A stretch of 64,000 nt of DNA from Bradyrhizobium canariense (GTDB lineage Bacteria > Pseudomonadota > Alphaproteobacteria > Rhizobiales > Xanthobacteraceae). Both the position numbers and the translations under genes were made by a program. The notes under the pieces were generated by a model, which ran no database searches, was not told where the DNA came from, and was given only the letters and a program-made list of their open reading frames with translations. Of this stretch, positions 28,159-37,351 are shown piece after piece. The first letter of the stretch is position 1. Each line of letters starts with the position of its first letter. The stretch is taken from the NCBI RefSeq assembly GCF_900105125.1, contig NZ_LT629750.1, positions 4,367,001 to 4,431,000 of the forward strand. Direction: 5' to 3'.

Positions 28159-28296
28159 ATGCTTGATAAGAAATGCACAGGCGACCTCGACTGGGAAGAC
28201 GTTCGCTATTTCGCGGCGTTGGCGCAACATCGCTCGCTGTCCGCAACTGCCCGCGCGCTTCGCGTTAATCATGCAACGGTATCACGTCGAGTTGCC
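28101..28296. repeat. Segment duplicated at 32749-32944 (LysR upstream region plus first codons)
   Basis: The upstream region and about 45 first codons of the LysR gene recur at 32749-32944 with roughly 85 percent identity by eye, including identical stretches across the start codon. The copy is decayed. Confidence 0.8.
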
Positions 28297-29118
28297 CATC
28301 TTGAGGCGCTTCTGGGACGAGCCTTGTTCGAGCGCCGAGCCGAGGGCTACGTACTTACGGCCGATGGCAGAGCAGTGCTGGAGGAAGCGAAGGTCATGGA
28401 CAGTGCCGCGCTCTCGGTGCTGCGACGCCTCGACGCGAGCGTAGAGCTCAGCGGCCTCGTGCGACTTACTGCTGGGCGCAGCTTGGCCGAAGGATTTCTG
28501 ATCGACCGGCTGGACGGGCTACATCGACGTCATCCGGGGATTGATCTCGAGTTCATCGGAGAGGTTAGGCTTCTAAGCCTCGCCCGAAGAGAAGCCGACA
28601 TTGCTTTGCGTTTCGGTCACCCTAAGGGTAGCGAGCTCGCCGCGCGACGTGTTGGCACGATCTACTTTGGTTTATATATCGCTGCGAGTCTGCGCTCTGA
28701 ACCGGACGCGCTGACGCGATTGCCACTCATCGGCTTCGACAGAGAGGGCGATTCGATCGCTGAGGCTGAGTGGCTTGACCAACATTTTCCCGGGCGCCGG
28801 TTCGCCTTCCGCGCGAATAGCCAGATAGCACAAGCTGCCGCGACACGAGCCGGCTTTGGAATTGCGCTGCTACCACGCTATCTCGCCGACAACGATCGGC
28901 AGCTTGCAGAGATTGACTGCGACGCGCCCATGCTTGAGCGCGAGCTCTGGCTCCTTATCCGTCCCGACCTGACCAAGGTACCTCGTGTTCGCGCGGTAGC
29001 CGATTATCTGGTCGAGATTTTCCGACGCGAACGGCAGCGCTTCGCAGGCCATTCCCCTGCCGCCGGGAGCGAGGCGGTGGAGGTGCAGCCGGCAGAAGAA
29101 GCGGCGCCGGAAAGATGA
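28159..29118 (+). CDS. LysR-family transcriptional regulator
   Basis: 319 residues. An N-terminal winged HTH (DWEDVRYFAALAQHRSLSATARALRVNHATVSRRVAHLE) and an effector-binding domain (about 95-300) of the usual LysR type, with SLAEGFLIDRL and DIALRFGHPKGSELAARRVG. It probably regulates the divergent decarboxylase and perhaps the whole oxidase/peptidase cluster. A frameshifted partial copy lies at 32807-32954. Confidence 0.9.
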   Translation: MLDKKCTGDLDWEDVRYFAALAQHRSLSATARALRVNHATVSRRVAHLEALLGRALFERRAEGYVLTADGRAVLEEAKVMDSAALSVLRRLDASVELSGLVRLTAGRSLAEGFLIDRLDGLHRRHPGIDLEFIGEVRLLSLARREADIALRFGHPKGSELAARRVGTIYFGLYIAASLRSEPDALTRLPLIGFDREGDSIAEAEWLDQHFPGRRFAFRANSQIAQAAATRAGFGIALLPRYLADNDRQLAEIDCDAPMLERELWLLIRPDLTKVPRVRAVADYLVEIFRRERQRFAGHSPAAGSEAVEVQPAEEAAPER

Positions 29119-29144
29119 GCTGTGGGCGGAAGCTTAAACCGCAA

Positions 29145-29915
29145 TCACGGACCAAAATTCCACTCTTTAGGCTCGATCGACTTGGCGCCGGCGCGCGATG
29201 CTTGCTGCAAAATCGTATTTACAAGGCTAGCGGCACCCCACTGAGGGGCCGAGCAGTTGAGCTGGTTGGCTCGTTCCGCGCCCAAGCTTCCTTGGAGGAA
29301 AATGTCAAAATCTGCCTGGTTCGCATCGCCCTTAAGCAAGGATGCTTGCAAGCACATCAGCTGGTATACTTGGTTCCCGAGCTGCAAAATTCGGTGATAG
29401 CTACGATATTTTTCGATTGAGGGAGCAGCAGCAGCGTTCATTATTCGGCTGTCTAATTTTATTCGCGTTCCGTAGTCACTGAGGAGTATGAGGAATATTT
29501 CATCAAATGACTTGGTAATCCGTGGATCCGACAGGCCCGCAATATTGGGAGCCTCGAGAGCTGCTTTTGAAACATAGTCCTGAAACATTTCCAAATAGAT
29601 CCGCTTTTGGTCAGCGTCGGGTGTGGTCAACGCTATCGTTGGGAACTTCGGTGCGTCCTGATACCAAGGCCTCATCTCTTGAATAAAACTGACAGTGGTT
29701 GATCGAAGTGAGGCGGCGGCGAGGTCGCGGTCCTCGAGCGTCTTTTTCAGGTTGTCTAGCCCGAGGCCAAGGAAGACACCCGCGAACGTGCTTGCAACGC
29801 CGATCGCGATTTCAAGGAGTAGGCGTTTTCGATCTGCTTCTCCATACGCGACGGCGAAGACTGCGGCGACAGCGAGCGTTCCCGCGACTATCAGCAAAGA
29901 CGATATCAAGCTCAC
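29145..29915 (-). CDS. Membrane-anchored protein of unknown function
   Basis: 256 residues. Two hydrophobic helices near the N-terminus (about 3-24 and 34-54, with IAIGVASTFAGVFLGLGLDNL) precede a mainly helical soluble part. The start is GTG 29915 with GGGAG upstream. No family is recognised. The architecture (two helices plus a soluble helical domain) fits a small sensor or adaptor. It is convergent with LysR. Confidence 0.6.
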   Translation of the reverse strand: MSLISSLLIVAGTLAVAAVFAVAYGEADRKRLLLEIAIGVASTFAGVFLGLGLDNLKKTLEDRDLAAASLRSTTVSFIQEMRPWYQDAPKFPTIALTTPDADQKRIYLEMFQDYVSKAALEAPNIAGLSDPRITKSFDEIFLILLSDYGTRIKLDSRIMNAAAAPSIEKYRSYHRILQLGNQVYQLMCLQASLLKGDANQADFDIFLQGSLGAERANQLNCSAPQWGAASLVNTILQQASRAGAKSIEPKEWNFGP

Positions 29916-30091
29916 GGTAGTGCTCCCGCTCGGAATCGTAGTGTGCTGTTCAATCGATCACATGCGTACACGACGTCGAACCGACCCACCGACCTCATCC
30001 TAATGATCGTCGCGCTACGATCACAGAACACGGGCAGGTACCTAATCTGCGGATCCCCGTCGGCGTAAAGGCCGCCCCTCCTCGCGCACCG

Positions 30092-30130
30092 ACGTGCCGG
30101 TGAACGGCTCGTCGCCGTTCACCGGCACGT
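30092..30130 (-). terminator. Perfect 16-bp hairpin downstream of the S53 peptidase gene
   Basis: ACGTGCCGGTGAACGG, a seven-base loop CTCGTCG, and the exact reverse complement CCGTTCACCGGCACGT. It begins 12 bases after the S53 stop on the minus strand. There is no T-run, so it may be a Rho-independent-like or mRNA-protecting end. Confidence 0.55.
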
Positions 30131-30142
30131 GTGAGGATCCGT

Positions 30143-31729
30143 TCACGCCAGTTTGGCGGCCAGTTGCTTCAAATCTGGTGAGCCGATCCCAGTGACTAGG
30201 TCATAACCTGGCCCGCAGCTGTAGGCACCGTTGCTGCCAGTCAACTCGTCACGGAAGCAGTTGCTGCCGATCATCGGGTAAATCAGCGAATTGAGATACG
30301 GAAGCGGCGTTTTGTGGTTGTTCTGTCGCGCCTCGTTGATTAGTGCGCACAAACCTGCCCAGATAGGAGCGCTCCAGCTGGTGCCACCGTACTGCAGGCG
30401 TTGACCGTTCAGGATCACCAGCGCGCCTTCGTTGGGATCTGCGGCTGCGCCGACATCGGGTACCATCCGTTGATTACCGGCTGGCACACCGTGGCCCTGT
30501 TGCCACGCCGGCCGCGGCTGGAAATTGCTCTTCCCGCCGCCGCTGCCGGTCCAGCCGGTCTCGGACGCCACTTGGCCATTGTTCGCCAGTCGCAGCGACG
30601 TGCCACCCACCGCCACCACGTGTGGGCTAGTCGACATCCACTCGGCAGCAAGCGGACCGTTGGCATGATGGCCGTCCGGCCCTGGATTCGACCCAGCATC
30701 GCCGGTCGAGACAAACACGTTGACGCCCAGCGCGGCGAACCGGACAAATCGAGCCTCCTCAGCGTCCACCTCGCCCTTCGCCATGTATGCCTCGCTTAGG
30801 CCCAGGCTGATCGACACAATCCGCAACTTCGGCTGCGCCAGCGCGTCGGCGTAGATGCGATCGAGCGCACGGTCGAGATCGATGAAGGAGAGCGTGCCGC
30901 TGGCGTAGATGCGCACGTTCGCGTCGGGTGCGATGGTGCTGGCCCATTCCGCGTCCAGCGTCTCCTCGCCCGACGGGGTAGGCAGCGCTCCGCCCTTAAC
31001 ATTGATCTTGGTGATGCGCGCCAGACTACCGGCCACACCGTTGGCCGTCCAGAAGGACGTCAGGTCGGTGTCCAGTGGAACGGTATCGATCAGAATCGCA
31101 ATCTCCTGTCCTTTCCCGGTCAGGCCCAGCCTCGCGCCGTCATAAGCCTTCAGGATTTCTGGAACCAGATAAGGCGGCGCGTTGGCGATCGCCGGTTCCT
31201 CGCCATCCGCCTCTGGCGTCGTCTGGATATACGAGCGGAGGTGCTTGCGCGCCTGTCGGTAAGGTTGCAGCCCGCCAATATTCACCACCGCGCCACCGAT
31301 ATCCTCGGGCAGGCTTGGCACGTCGGAAGCGGCCGTGTACGTCTGGCCCTCCCGTGTGACCCGCACCGTGTGTACGCCAAGGCTCGCCTCGACCTGCGAG
31401 GCCGGAGCACTAGCGTAAATCGTGGTGCGATCGGGCGTCACCCCCGTGATGGTGAAACCCTCTTTCTTCAACCACGTCTGCAGTGTGCCGGCGGCGGTCG
31501 GATCGACGGCATATTTCGTCGTCAGCTCCTGGGGCGGAATCGTCTCGCCCTTGTCGACGCGCTCCTCCAGTTCTTTCTCCAGCGCCGGCGGAATACCGAG
31601 CGAGAAACTTACATCCATCTTCTCGTCGCGGCTTTGCGGGTCTGCCGCGCTGACGATCAGGCCATGCGCAGTCACGCCGGAGGTCGGAATTGCGATCACA
31701 CTGTTTGGGAACATTTTCCTGTTTGCCAT
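30143..31729 (-). CDS. S53 sedolisin (kumamolisin-like) peptidase with pro-domain
   Basis: 528 residues. The pro-kumamolisin activation domain (about 30-180; FSLGIPPALEKELEERVDKGETIPPQELTT...) is followed by the catalytic domain. Catalytic features: Glu and Asp in EETLDAEWAST, the oxyanion Asp in VSTGDAGSNPG, the nucleophile in GGTSWSAPIW and a calcium site near DLVTGIGSPD. Family members are acid proteases activated by self-cleavage. There is no classic signal peptide, as in several bacterial kumamolisins. GAGAGGA lies upstream of ATG 31729. Confidence 0.88.
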   Translation of the reverse strand: MANRKMFPNSVIAIPTSGVTAHGLIVSAADPQSRDEKMDVSFSLGIPPALEKELEERVDKGETIPPQELTTKYAVDPTAAGTLQTWLKKEGFTITGVTPDRTTIYASAPASQVEASLGVHTVRVTREGQTYTAASDVPSLPEDIGGAVVNIGGLQPYRQARKHLRSYIQTTPEADGEEPAIANAPPYLVPEILKAYDGARLGLTGKGQEIAILIDTVPLDTDLTSFWTANGVAGSLARITKINVKGGALPTPSGEETLDAEWASTIAPDANVRIYASGTLSFIDLDRALDRIYADALAQPKLRIVSISLGLSEAYMAKGEVDAEEARFVRFAALGVNVFVSTGDAGSNPGPDGHHANGPLAAEWMSTSPHVVAVGGTSLRLANNGQVASETGWTGSGGGKSNFQPRPAWQQGHGVPAGNQRMVPDVGAAADPNEGALVILNGQRLQYGGTSWSAPIWAGLCALINEARQNNHKTPLPYLNSLIYPMIGSNCFRDELTGSNGAYSCGPGYDLVTGIGSPDLKQLAAKLA

Positions 31730-31925
31730 TTTGCAATCCTCTCGTTTTCAAAAGTTCATTGTTCAGGTGACAATCCAGATTCGCTTCGCTTCTTTCGCGT
31801 TAGTTTGACGCCTTGATCGACTTCTTCTGCTTACCGGACGACTTCTCTGCACTCCGGCTCTCCTTCAGCTCAGACGCCCTTAGAACAGGCATCGCTCCAC
31901 GTTCTGACGCGGCAGAACGCCGTTG

Positions 31926-32645
31926 CTATTTGAAGAGCGTCGAACAGGTGTTGAGGACAGGCTGCAAACGCTTGGGGTTCATGCCCTGTAGATGTGGGCC
32001 CCAGCCGGCAATGTAACCGTTATAGTCGAGGGGGATCGTCACCTGTTCGGCGACGGCACCAAGTGTTTCCGCGATCGCACTTTGAATAGGGACGACGCCA
32101 TCGTCAGGGTGATTTCCCGAAAAGTCAGTGCAGGTTATTCCGAAGCAGTGATAGAGGTGTCGTTGTGCCCCCTCACCGGCGGAATCCTTCAATGCCTTCA
32201 GCTCTGGGCTGAACGGCGAGACGGATGCAGATCCAAGGTCAGGCGTTGGAAGCCAAGGTCCTATGCCAAGATGCGGAGTGCATATTGTCACTAAGGCGCT
32301 GACAGGCAGACCACCAGCGATCATCTGACGAGCTACGACACCACCTTCACTATAGCCTATCAGAATTAGGGGGGAGGCGAGTTGCGGCGGTTGGACTAGA
32401 GGGCGAAGATCACGCGCGGCGTCAACAAAGCTCTCGGTGTGAGTTTCGTACGTCGCAACATACAAATTCCATCCTGCGGCTAATGGGTGCAACACCGTGC
32501 AGATGGATTTCATGCTGTTGCCGTCGGCATCCCATCCGTGCAAAAGCACACATGACCCGCGTTTTCCGCCGGTAGGACCGCACGGTTCGATGGAGGCCTT
32601 TGTCGGCTGTACCTTCTGTACTTCGTAAGTATGCCTATTTGCCAA
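31926..32645 (-). CDS. Alpha/beta hydrolase, lipase-like
   Basis: 239 residues from a TTG start with GAGGAGG upstream. SCVLLHGWDADGNS is the oxyanion strand, GYSEGG the nucleophile elbow (Ser), with later Asp (DDGVVP) and His (GPHLQG) candidates in order. It resembles lipase/thioesterase-type hydrolases that release membrane or storage lipids. No signal peptide. It lies in the same orientation as the S53 gene, with about 200 bases between. Confidence 0.78.
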   Translation of the reverse strand: MANRHTYEVQKVQPTKASIEPCGPTGGKRGSCVLLHGWDADGNSMKSICTVLHPLAAGWNLYVATYETHTESFVDAARDLRPLVQPPQLASPLILIGYSEGGVVARQMIAGGLPVSALVTICTPHLGIGPWLPTPDLGSASVSPFSPELKALKDSAGEGAQRHLYHCFGITCTDFSGNHPDDGVVPIQSAIAETLGAVAEQVTIPLDYNGYIAGWGPHLQGMNPKRLQPVLNTCSTLFK

Positions 32646-32748
32646 TTTTACCTCCTCTTCAAAATAGGCGTTGGATTACGGATTGTCCTTCCCAGTTGTT
32701 TATGGCTTGCGCAAACAAGTAGGTGGCGCGGAAGAGTGATTTTCATTT

Positions 32749-32944
32749 CTACCGGTGCGCGAGCTTAGCCGTCGCCGCTTTGTTGGGAACTCGCAATAAA
32801 TTCTCCATGCTTGATAAGAAATGCACAGGCGACCTCGACTGTGAGGACGTTCGTTATTTCGCTTGCGTTGATGCGATACCGTTCGCTGTCCGCAACAGCC
32901 CGCGCGCTTCGCATTGATCCTGCGATGGCATCGCGAAATTGTGT
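32749..32944. repeat. Second copy of the LysR upstream/start segment
   Basis: Matches 28101-28296. The copy carries changes that break the frame, such as a shift after the YFA codons. Confidence 0.8.
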
Positions 32945-32954
32945 CGGCGCATGA
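32807..32954 (+). pseudogene. Truncated, frameshifted LysR copy
   Basis: The first 18 codons (MLDKKCTGDLDCEDVRYF) match the LysR gene at 28159. The frame then shifts, and the other frame reads RYRSLSATARALRIDPAMAS, again LysR HTH sequence, before ending at 32954. It is a decayed duplication rather than a new gene. Confidence 0.8.
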
Positions 32955-33126
32955 GACGATCCACGCTTCTCGTTGCCAAGACTATAGAGATGGGGGAAGG
33001 TGCACTCGAGAGATCGGAGTCAAGCGACCGAGCGCGTCGCAAGAGCGATAACATCGGGCTGCAGCTTCGGCGCGCAAAATGCTGCTATCTTGGTGGAACC
33101 ATATCAACCACTGATGCACGAACCCG

Positions 33127-34671
33127 ATGAAACACCGTTTTACGCGCCAGCAGCTTTATGACCGCATCTGGTCAACACCAATGACGCGAGTGGCCATTGA
33201 GCTGGGTACAAACACGAACCGGTTAAGCTCGTTGGCTCGTGGTGCCGGCATCCCCACGCCTTCGTCCGGTTACTGGATCAAGAAGGAGTTTGGCAAAGCC
33301 GAGCCTCAACCGCCCCTCCCCCCAGCTCCTCCAGATTGCCCAGAGCCTTTGGTGCTGGATACGGCCACCGAAACCACACGCGCACGACGGCCCGAAACTG
33401 CTGCGCGTAAAATCGAGTCAGCAGCCCAATCGCTTTCTGAAGTGGAGGCAACATTCGCACCAACTGCAGTCGCTTCCTCGTCCCCACCCGCACCAGCGCC
33501 TCGCCCTTCTCAGCCGGCGACCGTCACTCGGGAAGCCCTCTATGCTGCTGTGTGGGAAACGCCCATGTCGCGGTTAGCGGAGCAGTACGGGATCAGCGAC
33601 AATGGTCTCGCCAAAAAATGCCGTCGGGAAGACATTCCATACCCGCCGCGGGGCTATTGGGCCAAACGAGCGGCTGGCAAGGCGCCTGAGCGAACGCCGC
33701 TAACCGAATCCGGCCGACCTTCCCGTCCGATCACCATTTATCCGACCCCGCTGGCAGAGCCGCCCCCTGAGTTACCGGACGACGTGCGCCGCCAAATAGA
33801 GGATATTCACGCGGAAGCGTCCTCGATGAGAGTATCCGAACGCTTGGTGAAGCCACATGCTATTGTTGCGGCATGGTTGGCAGACCATGAGGAGAGAAAG
33901 CGGCGTGCTCGCGAGGAGCGCGACCCATGGCGAAAAAAGCTATACGACCCCGGTGACCTTAGTGTCAGCGACCGACGACAGCATCGCATTCTCGACGCCT
34001 TATTCAAGGCGATCGAGCGCAGGGGTGGGAAGGTCAAGCAGGGCGACCGTCGGGATCTCTTTGCCAAACTTGCCGGTGAACAAGTGGAATTCCAGCTCCG
34101 GGAGAAGCGCAAGCAGACTCGCCGTCCGCTGACTGCTGATGAACAGCGCTGGCGGATAGCGGATGATAAGGACTGGAAACCAGAACTCGCGCCAACCGGT
34201 CGTCTTGCCTTCGAAATAAAGACCTATTTGCCTGCTGGGTTGAAACGTCAGTGGCTGGAGACTGAAAAGCAGCCACTGGAAGACATGTTACCCGATATCG
34301 TCGCCGTATTGGTTGCCGCAGGTCCACTGCTTGTTCAGCAACGATTGGAGCGGGAAGTTGCCGAGCGAGAACGCCAGCTTGCCGAGCAACGCCGATATGA
34401 GGAACGACAAAAGAAGAAACGAGACGCCAATCGGTGGCGACATTTCAAGGAAATGGCATTGGACTGGCGCGAACTCGCCGCCGTGCGGGATTTCCTAAGC
34501 GCGCTGCGTTCAATGGATATCGATCCGTCGGTCGAGATCGACGGTCGCAGCCTCGAGGATTGGCTGACTTGGGCCGACGAATGGCTACAACGAGCAGATT
34601 CCACGGCGAATGGTCTCGAAGATCTGTTCGACGGGTTAGCTGAGATAACAGAATGGTCTTATCGGGACTGA
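33127..34671 (+). CDS. Protein with two HTH-like repeats, unknown function
   Basis: 514 residues. Two copies of a ~58-residue module: TRQQLYDRIWSTPMTRVA...GIPTPSSGYWIKKEFGK (about 5-58) and TREALYAAVWETPMSRLA...DIPYPPRGYWAKRAAGK (about 133-190). Each looks like a helix-turn-helix followed by a conserved GYW(I/A)K turn. The C-terminal half is charged and partly coiled-coil (about 395-450). The module is widespread in proteobacterial accessory DNA, but I know of no tested function. DNA binding is an inference. Confidence 0.7.
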   Translation: MKHRFTRQQLYDRIWSTPMTRVAIELGTNTNRLSSLARGAGIPTPSSGYWIKKEFGKAEPQPPLPPAPPDCPEPLVLDTATETTRARRPETAARKIESAAQSLSEVEATFAPTAVASSSPPAPAPRPSQPATVTREALYAAVWETPMSRLAEQYGISDNGLAKKCRREDIPYPPRGYWAKRAAGKAPERTPLTESGRPSRPITIYPTPLAEPPPELPDDVRRQIEDIHAEASSMRVSERLVKPHAIVAAWLADHEERKRRAREERDPWRKKLYDPGDLSVSDRRQHRILDALFKAIERRGGKVKQGDRRDLFAKLAGEQVEFQLREKRKQTRRPLTADEQRWRIADDKDWKPELAPTGRLAFEIKTYLPAGLKRQWLETEKQPLEDMLPDIVAVLVAAGPLLVQQRLEREVAERERQLAEQRRYEERQKKKRDANRWRHFKEMALDWRELAAVRDFLSALRSMDIDPSVEIDGRSLEDWLTWADEWLQRADSTANGLEDLFDGLAEITEWSYRD

Positions 34672-34699
34672 TCAGTCCGCAAATCTCCCGCGGGGTGCT

Positions 34700-34906
34700 G
34701 CTTTGGTCTAACCTTTCGTTCTCCCAGCCTGTTGTGGCCGACAGGTCCGGCAGCCTCTGCTCTATCAAATCGTAAAGCTTCGTTCGCCCCAGACCGGTCG
34801 CCGCGCACGCATCATCAATCGTGCGGCGAGCCGCTGAGCGAATGGGATCATCTTGTTTTAGTGATGAATGCAAAACGTCATTTCGCAAAATAGAGAATGG
34901 GCGCAA
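34700..34906 (-). pseudogene. Remnant of an AlpA/excisionase-like HTH gene
   Basis: TIDDACAATGLGRTKLYDLI matches TIDEACEVTGLGRTKLYELI of the 11205-11483 gene, and the adjoining DNA (GCCGCTGAGCGAATGGGATC) is shared too. After the HTH the frame diverges and runs into the convergent gene, so the wing is lost. I read this as a second, broken copy, possibly the end of an older element. Confidence 0.6.
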
Positions 34907-35219
34907 AGAATAGGCAACGCTGGCGGGTGACGGCGTAGTTTTAGCGACGCAAACAATTTTTCGTTGATCGTATGATCGGCGGTGTTGCGATCCAAGAAGA
35001 ACACATTGTGTAAACGATATCGTCGCGGGCTAGTCTCGAGTCAATCGATGCTGCGTGCGGCTGAGATTTGCTGACCCGCTACCTCTGCTGCTTCCTTTCC
35101 TGAATGGCAGCCCAAATGTGGCGTGCGAGACGATCGCTCCGCCGACGAGCGCGTCGGCTTTGCGTCACGGCTTTGATTAAGCGCGCTCTGGTCGCTCAGC
35201 GAGCACCTGGAGGTCATTG
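34907..35219. other. 313-base gap upstream of mobilization genes
   Basis: Directly before the ribbon-helix-helix, coupling-protein and relaxase genes. An origin of transfer is expected near a relaxase operon, but I cannot identify a nic site or strong inverted repeat here by eye. No gene is supported. Confidence 0.35.
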
Positions 35220-35540
35220 ATGACCGAAAAGACAAAGCCTGTCTCGATCCGATTGGCGCGAGAGGAGATCAATCAACTCCGGGCACGCGCTTATTCACTT
35301 TCGGCGACCGTCAGCGGCGTTGCCAGAGACCTGATCCGCACAGGGTTGGCAGGAGGCGACAACAAAGCGCTTGCTGATCGGTTGATGCTGATCGAGCGAC
35401 GTATTGTTGCGCTTGAGCAGCAAGGCCAAGAAATGCACGCTCGAATTCAGTCGATTGATCAGTCGACCCGCGACCTGTTTGCGATGTTTGAAGCGCTATT
35501 GAAGGCGCTGACGGGGGAAAGCACTGGGAGGCCAGCATGA
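35220..35540 (+). CDS. MobC/TrwA-like ribbon-helix-helix mobilization accessory protein
   Basis: 106 residues. KTKPVSIRLAREEINQLRARAYSLSATVSGVARDLIRTGL is a ribbon-helix-helix N-terminus; the rest is a coiled-coil-like helix. Such proteins bind oriT and help the relaxase. The start is ATG 35220 with GGAGG seven bases upstream (TTG 35217 is the extreme alternative). ATGA overlap with the coupling-protein gene shows they are one operon. Confidence 0.7.
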   Translation: MTEKTKPVSIRLAREEINQLRARAYSLSATVSGVARDLIRTGLAGGDNKALADRLMLIERRIVALEQQGQEMHARIQSIDQSTRDLFAMFEALLKALTGESTGRPA

Positions 35541-37348
35541 GCAAGCACCTACGCATTATTTCTTTCATTGCAGCCATAAGCTGCTTTGCTCTGTCGGAAG
35601 GAGCTTATCAAGTTGGCTTCGATCTGTGGCCGCCCGACGCCACGATGGCGGATGGGACGACGACGCCCTTTCGATCGGCCGACTTAGAAGCTTGTCTGAA
35701 AGGACGAACCATGGCGTGGCTCGGTGATCGCAGTGGCGACCTCTATTGGCGCAACTGCCAACGTCAGCTTTCGCAATATCGAGCGCTCGACCGATTCGAA
35801 ATCCGATTCTGGATGGCAATCAGCTTTGGTCTTCTTGGCTTTGCATCGCTGTCGATGTTTGCGTTGGCCCTTCGCTTCGATTCACCGTTGTTGAAAGTCC
35901 TTCGTGGGGCACGGCTTCAAGCTGGCAGTCGAGGCCTGAAGGCGTTTGCTCAGGCTTGCGCAGCAGAGTGCCGGATTCATGGCGAAGGCATATCTCTCGT
36001 GCCAACCGTTCCCCTGAGCCGTGAGCGCGAGGCACGGCATTTCCTGATTCTCGGCAGCGTGGGCGGCGGCAAAACCCAGACCATGCTGCACCTCATTGGA
36101 GAGGCCATCATCCGCGGGGACGGTGTGCTGGTGCTCGATACCAAGGGCGACATGATGGGTGGCCTGCCGGCAGAGGGCGAACCTCTGCTGGTTGCGCCCC
36201 ACGACAAACGGTCTCTGGTCTGGGATATCGCGGCCGATTGCAGCATCAAGCAGGATGCCCGCGAACTCGCCGCCCGCTTTATTCCCCGGAGCTCCGATCC
36301 AATGTGGTCAGAGGCGGCACAGGAGATCTTCGTCGGCTGCATCGCCTACCTACAAGCAACCAGGGGACGCAATTGGGGCTGGAGCGATCTCGAAGCCGTC
36401 GTGACCGCGGATATCGATCAGTTCGCCGCTTTCGCAAGGGATCACAATCCCAATGCGATCCGGCTGCTTGCCCAGCCTGACAGCAAGACCACGCTTAGCA
36501 TTTTGACAACCTTCCAGACCCACATGCGGATTGTCTCGGTGCTAGCGGATGCCTGGTCCAACCCTTCCGCTGCCCGTTTCTCGATCCGCGCCTGGCTGCA
36601 TAGTCCTGTTCCCTATCGTCCGCTGATCCTGCAGCATGATCCCGGTTATCCGGAATTGTCGCGGATATGGATCGGTAGCATGTTGGGTCTTCTAGCTTCT
36701 GCAGTTGGTAGCCCCACTTTGAGAGAAAGCCGTGAGCGGCGGGTATGGCTGTTTCTGGATGAGTTTCCGCAACTTCCACCCATCAAGCAGTTTCCGACCT
36801 TTTTGGAGCTCGGCCGCTCCAAGGGGATCGCTGTCGTCATTGGCGCACAGGACACAGCCCAGATCAGGGCGGTCTACGGCCAGGATCAGGCAAAGTCCTG
36901 GTTCGGGATGACCGGCACCAAGATCATCACCCGTATCAATGCAAGCGAGGCGGCCGAGGACATCAGCCGCCTGATCGGGGAGCAGGAAGTGGAACGTCGC
37001 ACACGAAGCTCGACCCGAGCCGGCGGCAAGACCAGCGTCACCGAAAGCGTTCATCGCGAGACCCGCCGCGTGGTCACTGCTTCCGAACTTGCTTCCCGGC
37101 TTGGCCCAACCAAGGACGGCGTCCGGGTGCTGTTGTTGGGTTTGGGTGAAGCAGTTTATGAGCTGGAGCTGCCCTACATCAGCCTACAGATGCGCCGCGA
37201 GCCGATCATGCCGGCGGACTGGACCCATACCTCCCCTTCAATGTCGCCAAAGCAGATCAACGGAAAGGCGAAGCCCGAGGCGCTGCCGCCTTCCTCTTCC
37301 CGGCTGACCAAGGACCTGGCCGACCGGATCCGCGAAACGCGGCGCTGA
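35537..37348 (+). CDS. TraD/TrwB/VirD4-like type IV coupling protein
   Basis: 603 residues. Two N-terminal membrane helices (about 5-25 and 93-112) precede a hexameric ATPase core: Walker A GSVGGGKTQTM and Walker B VWLFLDEFPQLPP. Landmarks VLDTKGDMM and RSKGIAVVIGAQD also match. It would pump relaxase-bound DNA to a secretion channel. No type IV secretion genes occur in this window, so a helper element is needed. It overlaps the upstream gene by four bases and precedes the relaxase by three. Confidence 0.87.
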   Translation: MSKHLRIISFIAAISCFALSEGAYQVGFDLWPPDATMADGTTTPFRSADLEACLKGRTMAWLGDRSGDLYWRNCQRQLSQYRALDRFEIRFWMAISFGLLGFASLSMFALALRFDSPLLKVLRGARLQAGSRGLKAFAQACAAECRIHGEGISLVPTVPLSREREARHFLILGSVGGGKTQTMLHLIGEAIIRGDGVLVLDTKGDMMGGLPAEGEPLLVAPHDKRSLVWDIAADCSIKQDARELAARFIPRSSDPMWSEAAQEIFVGCIAYLQATRGRNWGWSDLEAVVTADIDQFAAFARDHNPNAIRLLAQPDSKTTLSILTTFQTHMRIVSVLADAWSNPSAARFSIRAWLHSPVPYRPLILQHDPGYPELSRIWIGSMLGLLASAVGSPTLRESRERRVWLFLDEFPQLPPIKQFPTFLELGRSKGIAVVIGAQDTAQIRAVYGQDQAKSWFGMTGTKIITRINASEAAEDISRLIGEQEVERRTRSSTRAGGKTSVTESVHRETRRVVTASELASRLGPTKDGVRVLLLGLGEAVYELELPYISLQMRREPIMPADWTHTSPSMSPKQINGKAKPEALPPSSSRLTKDLADRIRETRR

Positions 37349-37351
37349 GCC

